Assembly (NCBI GenBank): GCA_030625695.1
Contig: DAOUQK010000165.1
Coordinates: 1 to 7,853, forward strand
Source: Paracoccaceae bacterium
GTDB lineage: Bacteria > Pseudomonadota > Alphaproteobacteria > Rhodobacterales > Rhodobacteraceae
Direction of reading: 5' to 3'
Length of the DNA: 7,853 nt
Part shown: piece by piece, positions 6,418 through 7,853 of the stretch
Numbering within the stretch: position 1 is the first letter of the stretch
Layout of the letters: each line of letters starts with the position of its first letter
Program-made: the position numbers and the translations under genes
The notes under the pieces: generated by a model
The model's input: the letters and a program-made list of their open reading frames with translations, nothing else
What the model was told of the DNA's origin: nothing
The model's database searches: none

Positions 6418-6738
6418 TCAGATGGCTTCGTCGATCCAGCTTTGCAATGCGGCCTTGGGGGCGGCACCCGCACGGTTGGACACAACTTCGCCGTCCTTGA
6501 AGATGAACAGCGCCGGGATGCCCCGCACACCCATCGCCGCGGCGGCGTTGGGGTTGGTGTCGACGTCCACTTTGGCAACTTTGATCTTGCCTTCGTATTC
6601 GGCGGCAATCTCTTCCAACGCCGGGCCGATCTGTTTGCAGGGGCCGCACCATTCGGCCCAGAAATCCACCACAACGGGGATATCGGAATTCTTGACTTCT
6701 TCGTCAAAGGTGGCGTCGGTTACGGCAACGGTGGACAT
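6418..6738 (-). CDS. trxA: Thioredoxin 1
   Basis: Thioredoxin is the cytosolic dithiol carrier that reduces protein disulfides (for example in ribonucleotide reductase and peroxiredoxins) and is recycled by thioredoxin reductase with NADPH. The 106-residue protein has the normal single-domain length. Seen are VVVDFWAEWCGPC with buried Asp25 and redox Cys31/Cys34, the cis-proline Pro75 in GIPALFIF, and the C-terminal FKDGEVVSNRAGAAPKAALQSWI helix region. The ATG is supported by GGAG (6746–6749 on the complement) 7 bases upstream. It begins 37 bp after the addA stop in the same direction and is followed by a strong terminator. It may be transcribed with addA, from its own promoter inside the 3' end of addA, or both. 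Confidence 0.97.
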   Translation of the reverse strand: MSTVAVTDATFDEEVKNSDIPVVVDFWAEWCGPCKQIGPALEEIAAEYEGKIKVAKVDVDTNPNAAAAMGVRGIPALFIFKDGEVVSNRAGAAPKAALQSWIDEAI

Positions 6739-6772
6739 ATTCTAACTCCGGAATAGGATTAAGGGTGGGACG

Positions 6773-6801
6773 AACCTAAGAACGCGGGGCGCTGTCGTCA
6801 A
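6773..6801 (-). promoter_or_regulatory. Possible housekeeping promoter for trxA
   Basis: On the minus strand TTGACG (6796–6801) is followed after 17 bp by TAGGTT (6773–6778). The -35 matches 5 of 6 bases of TTGACA; the -10 matches only about 3 of 6 of TATAAT. The site overlaps the addA stop codon. The spacing is ideal and an abundant protein such as thioredoxin would plausibly have its own promoter, but the weak -10 makes this tentative. Confidence 0.3.
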
Positions 6802-7853
6802 GATGCGACGACCGTGCAAGCGCCTTTGTCACAGAAACGCGGGGCAAGGGCATAAGGCTGGCATTTTTGGTCCACAAAATGGCAAGTTCGATGCGCCGGT
6901 CAGGGTAAATCTGTTTCAATGCCTCGCCGTAGGCCCCCATTTGCCGCAAAAGACCTTCGGGGCAATCGGCGGCGTGCGTCGGAACAGTAGCGTTGGTTTT
7001 GAAATCAATCGCCAGAATACGATCATCATTGATCAGCAGGCGGTCAATGATACCGTGCATTTGGTTGGCACCAAGGCGCGCCGTTATCGGCACTTCGCTA
7101 AGGGATTCAGATGTAAATATGTCGGATAAATCCGGGTTGGTCAGCACGTTTGTGGCTTCGCTCAGCAATTCCGCCCTTTGATCGTTCTCCACCTCGGGAA
7201 GAATATTCAATGCGGCGGTGGGCCAGTCCGCCTGTTCCATCTGTGGTAGCATTTCTAACAGTAAATGCACCCGTGTACCGCGCAACTTGGCGGCCTCTTC
7301 GTCTAGCCCCTGATCCGATGAGAGCGCCTTTGCCCCACCCAAATCGGACGGGTTAAGAACATTTGGCGGCGTATCCGGCGGCGGTGCAGGCTGGGAAAAC
7401 AGCGCGGGCAATTCGGTTTTTGAATGGTCAGTTTCCGGCGTAATTTGCAAATCAGGCGCGTGCCACTCCCCATGGTCCAACCGCTGAATGGCCTGACCGC
7501 CTTCATCCACAAGTTCCGCGTTTTCCTTGATCATCGCGGCTTCGACAAACTGATACCAACTATTTCCGCCTTTATCCAAATCACCGGCCACAGCAACGAT
7601 TAACCACTTTTCGGCCCGTGTTAGAGCCACATACAAAAGCCGCATACGTTCATTCATCTGTTTGTCGCGGGCTTCATCGCGGGCCTTGATCAACGCGGCA
7701 GGCATCAAGTCAGCATTGGTCCGCCAAAGTGGCACACCATCGGCCAGCATAATCTCATCCGCGTTTGGTGCGCGTCGGGGGCCGGTATCGGGCAGAATCA
7801 CGATGGGAGATTCCAGACCCTTGGCGCCATGCACCGTCATCACTCTGACCATA
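6776..7853 (-). CDS. addA: AddA double-strand break repair helicase-nuclease, C-terminal part (5' end outside window)
   Basis: The frame is open to the right edge of the window and ends at TAG 6776–6778, showing about 359 C-terminal residues of a protein that is normally over 1,000 long. AddA pairs with AddB to resect double-strand DNA ends for RecA, replacing RecBCD in alphaproteobacteria. Numbered from the first in-window Met, one sees UvrD/Rep superfamily motif V (MTVHGAKGLE, 5–14), motif VI (RMRLLYVALTRAE, 69–81), a proline-rich linker (about 154–165), and the RecB-type nuclease domain: RGTRVHLLLE with His196, GIIDRL with Asp270, AIDFKT with Asp283 and Lys285, and QMGAY with Gln304 and Tyr308. 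All nuclease residues are present, so this subunit should be an active nuclease. addB would be expected just upstream, to the right of the window. trxA follows 37 bp downstream. Confidence 0.93.
   Translation of the reverse strand, partial: MVRVMTVHGAKGLESPIVILPDTGPRRAPNADEIMLADGVPLWRTNADLMPAALIKARDEARDKQMNERMRLLYVALTRAEKWLIVAVAGDLDKGGNSWYQFVEAAMIKENAELVDEGGQAIQRLDHGEWHAPDLQITPETDHSKTELPALFSQPAPPPDTPPNVLNPSDLGGAKALSSDQGLDEEAAKLRGTRVHLLLEMLPQMEQADWPTAALNILPEVENDQRAELLSEATNVLTNPDLSDIFTSESLSEVPITARLGANQMHGIIDRLLINDDRILAIDFKTNATVPTHAADCPEGLLRQMGAYGEALKQIYPDRRIELAILWTKNASLMPLPRVSVTKALARSSHLDDSAPRS

Noticed and set aside
1..7853. Search for tRNA, rRNA, CRISPR arrays, insertion sequences, attachment sites and toxin–antitoxin genes
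   Set aside because: No clover-leaf, repeat-spacer pattern, transposase or terminal inverted repeat was seen; coding regions fill the window apart from short gaps.

Overview
The window looks like a chromosomal housekeeping segment of an alphaproteobacterium, most likely a member of the Rhodobacterales (Roseobacter group). This is inferred from the moderately high GC content, the protein sequences (long HslV propeptide ending in FPGWHG, alphaproteobacterial-type HslU and AddA) and the neighbourhood mltA–smr–hslVU–trxA–addA. I see no mobile element, tRNA, rRNA, CRISPR array or phage gene. The coding density is very high: the largest gap between genes is about 130 bp, and it holds a terminator and a promoter.

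Left arm, plus strand (1–978): the 3' end of a lytic murein transglycosylase (MltA, 3D domain) is followed 3 bp later by a Smr-domain protein. The Smr gene runs tail-to-tail into the first minus-strand gene, with a 20-bp overlap.

Centre, minus strand (6363 down to 959): one apparent five-gene transcription unit reads hslV – integral membrane protein – hslU – lipoprotein alpha/beta hydrolase – MFS transporter. It is preceded by a sequence matching the sigma-32 heat-shock consensus well, a strong Shine-Dalgarno and no competing signals. Two junctions (hslV/membrane protein and hydrolase/MFS) are ATGA stop-start overlaps; the other gaps are 14 and 32 bp, with no terminator seen. HslV (threonine peptidase) and HslU (AAA+ unfoldase) form a cytosolic protease. 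The roles of the three companions are unknown.

Right arm, minus strand (7853 down to 6418): the C-terminal part of AddA (helicase motifs V and VI plus the RecB-type nuclease domain) is followed by trxA (thioredoxin). A well-formed intrinsic terminator after trxA separates this unit from hslV.

No clearly novel system is present. The most noteworthy points are the polytopic membrane protein placed between hslV and hslU with translational coupling, the heat-shock-type promoter that would put a lipoprotein hydrolase and an MFS transporter under the same control as the protease, and the convergent gene overlap.
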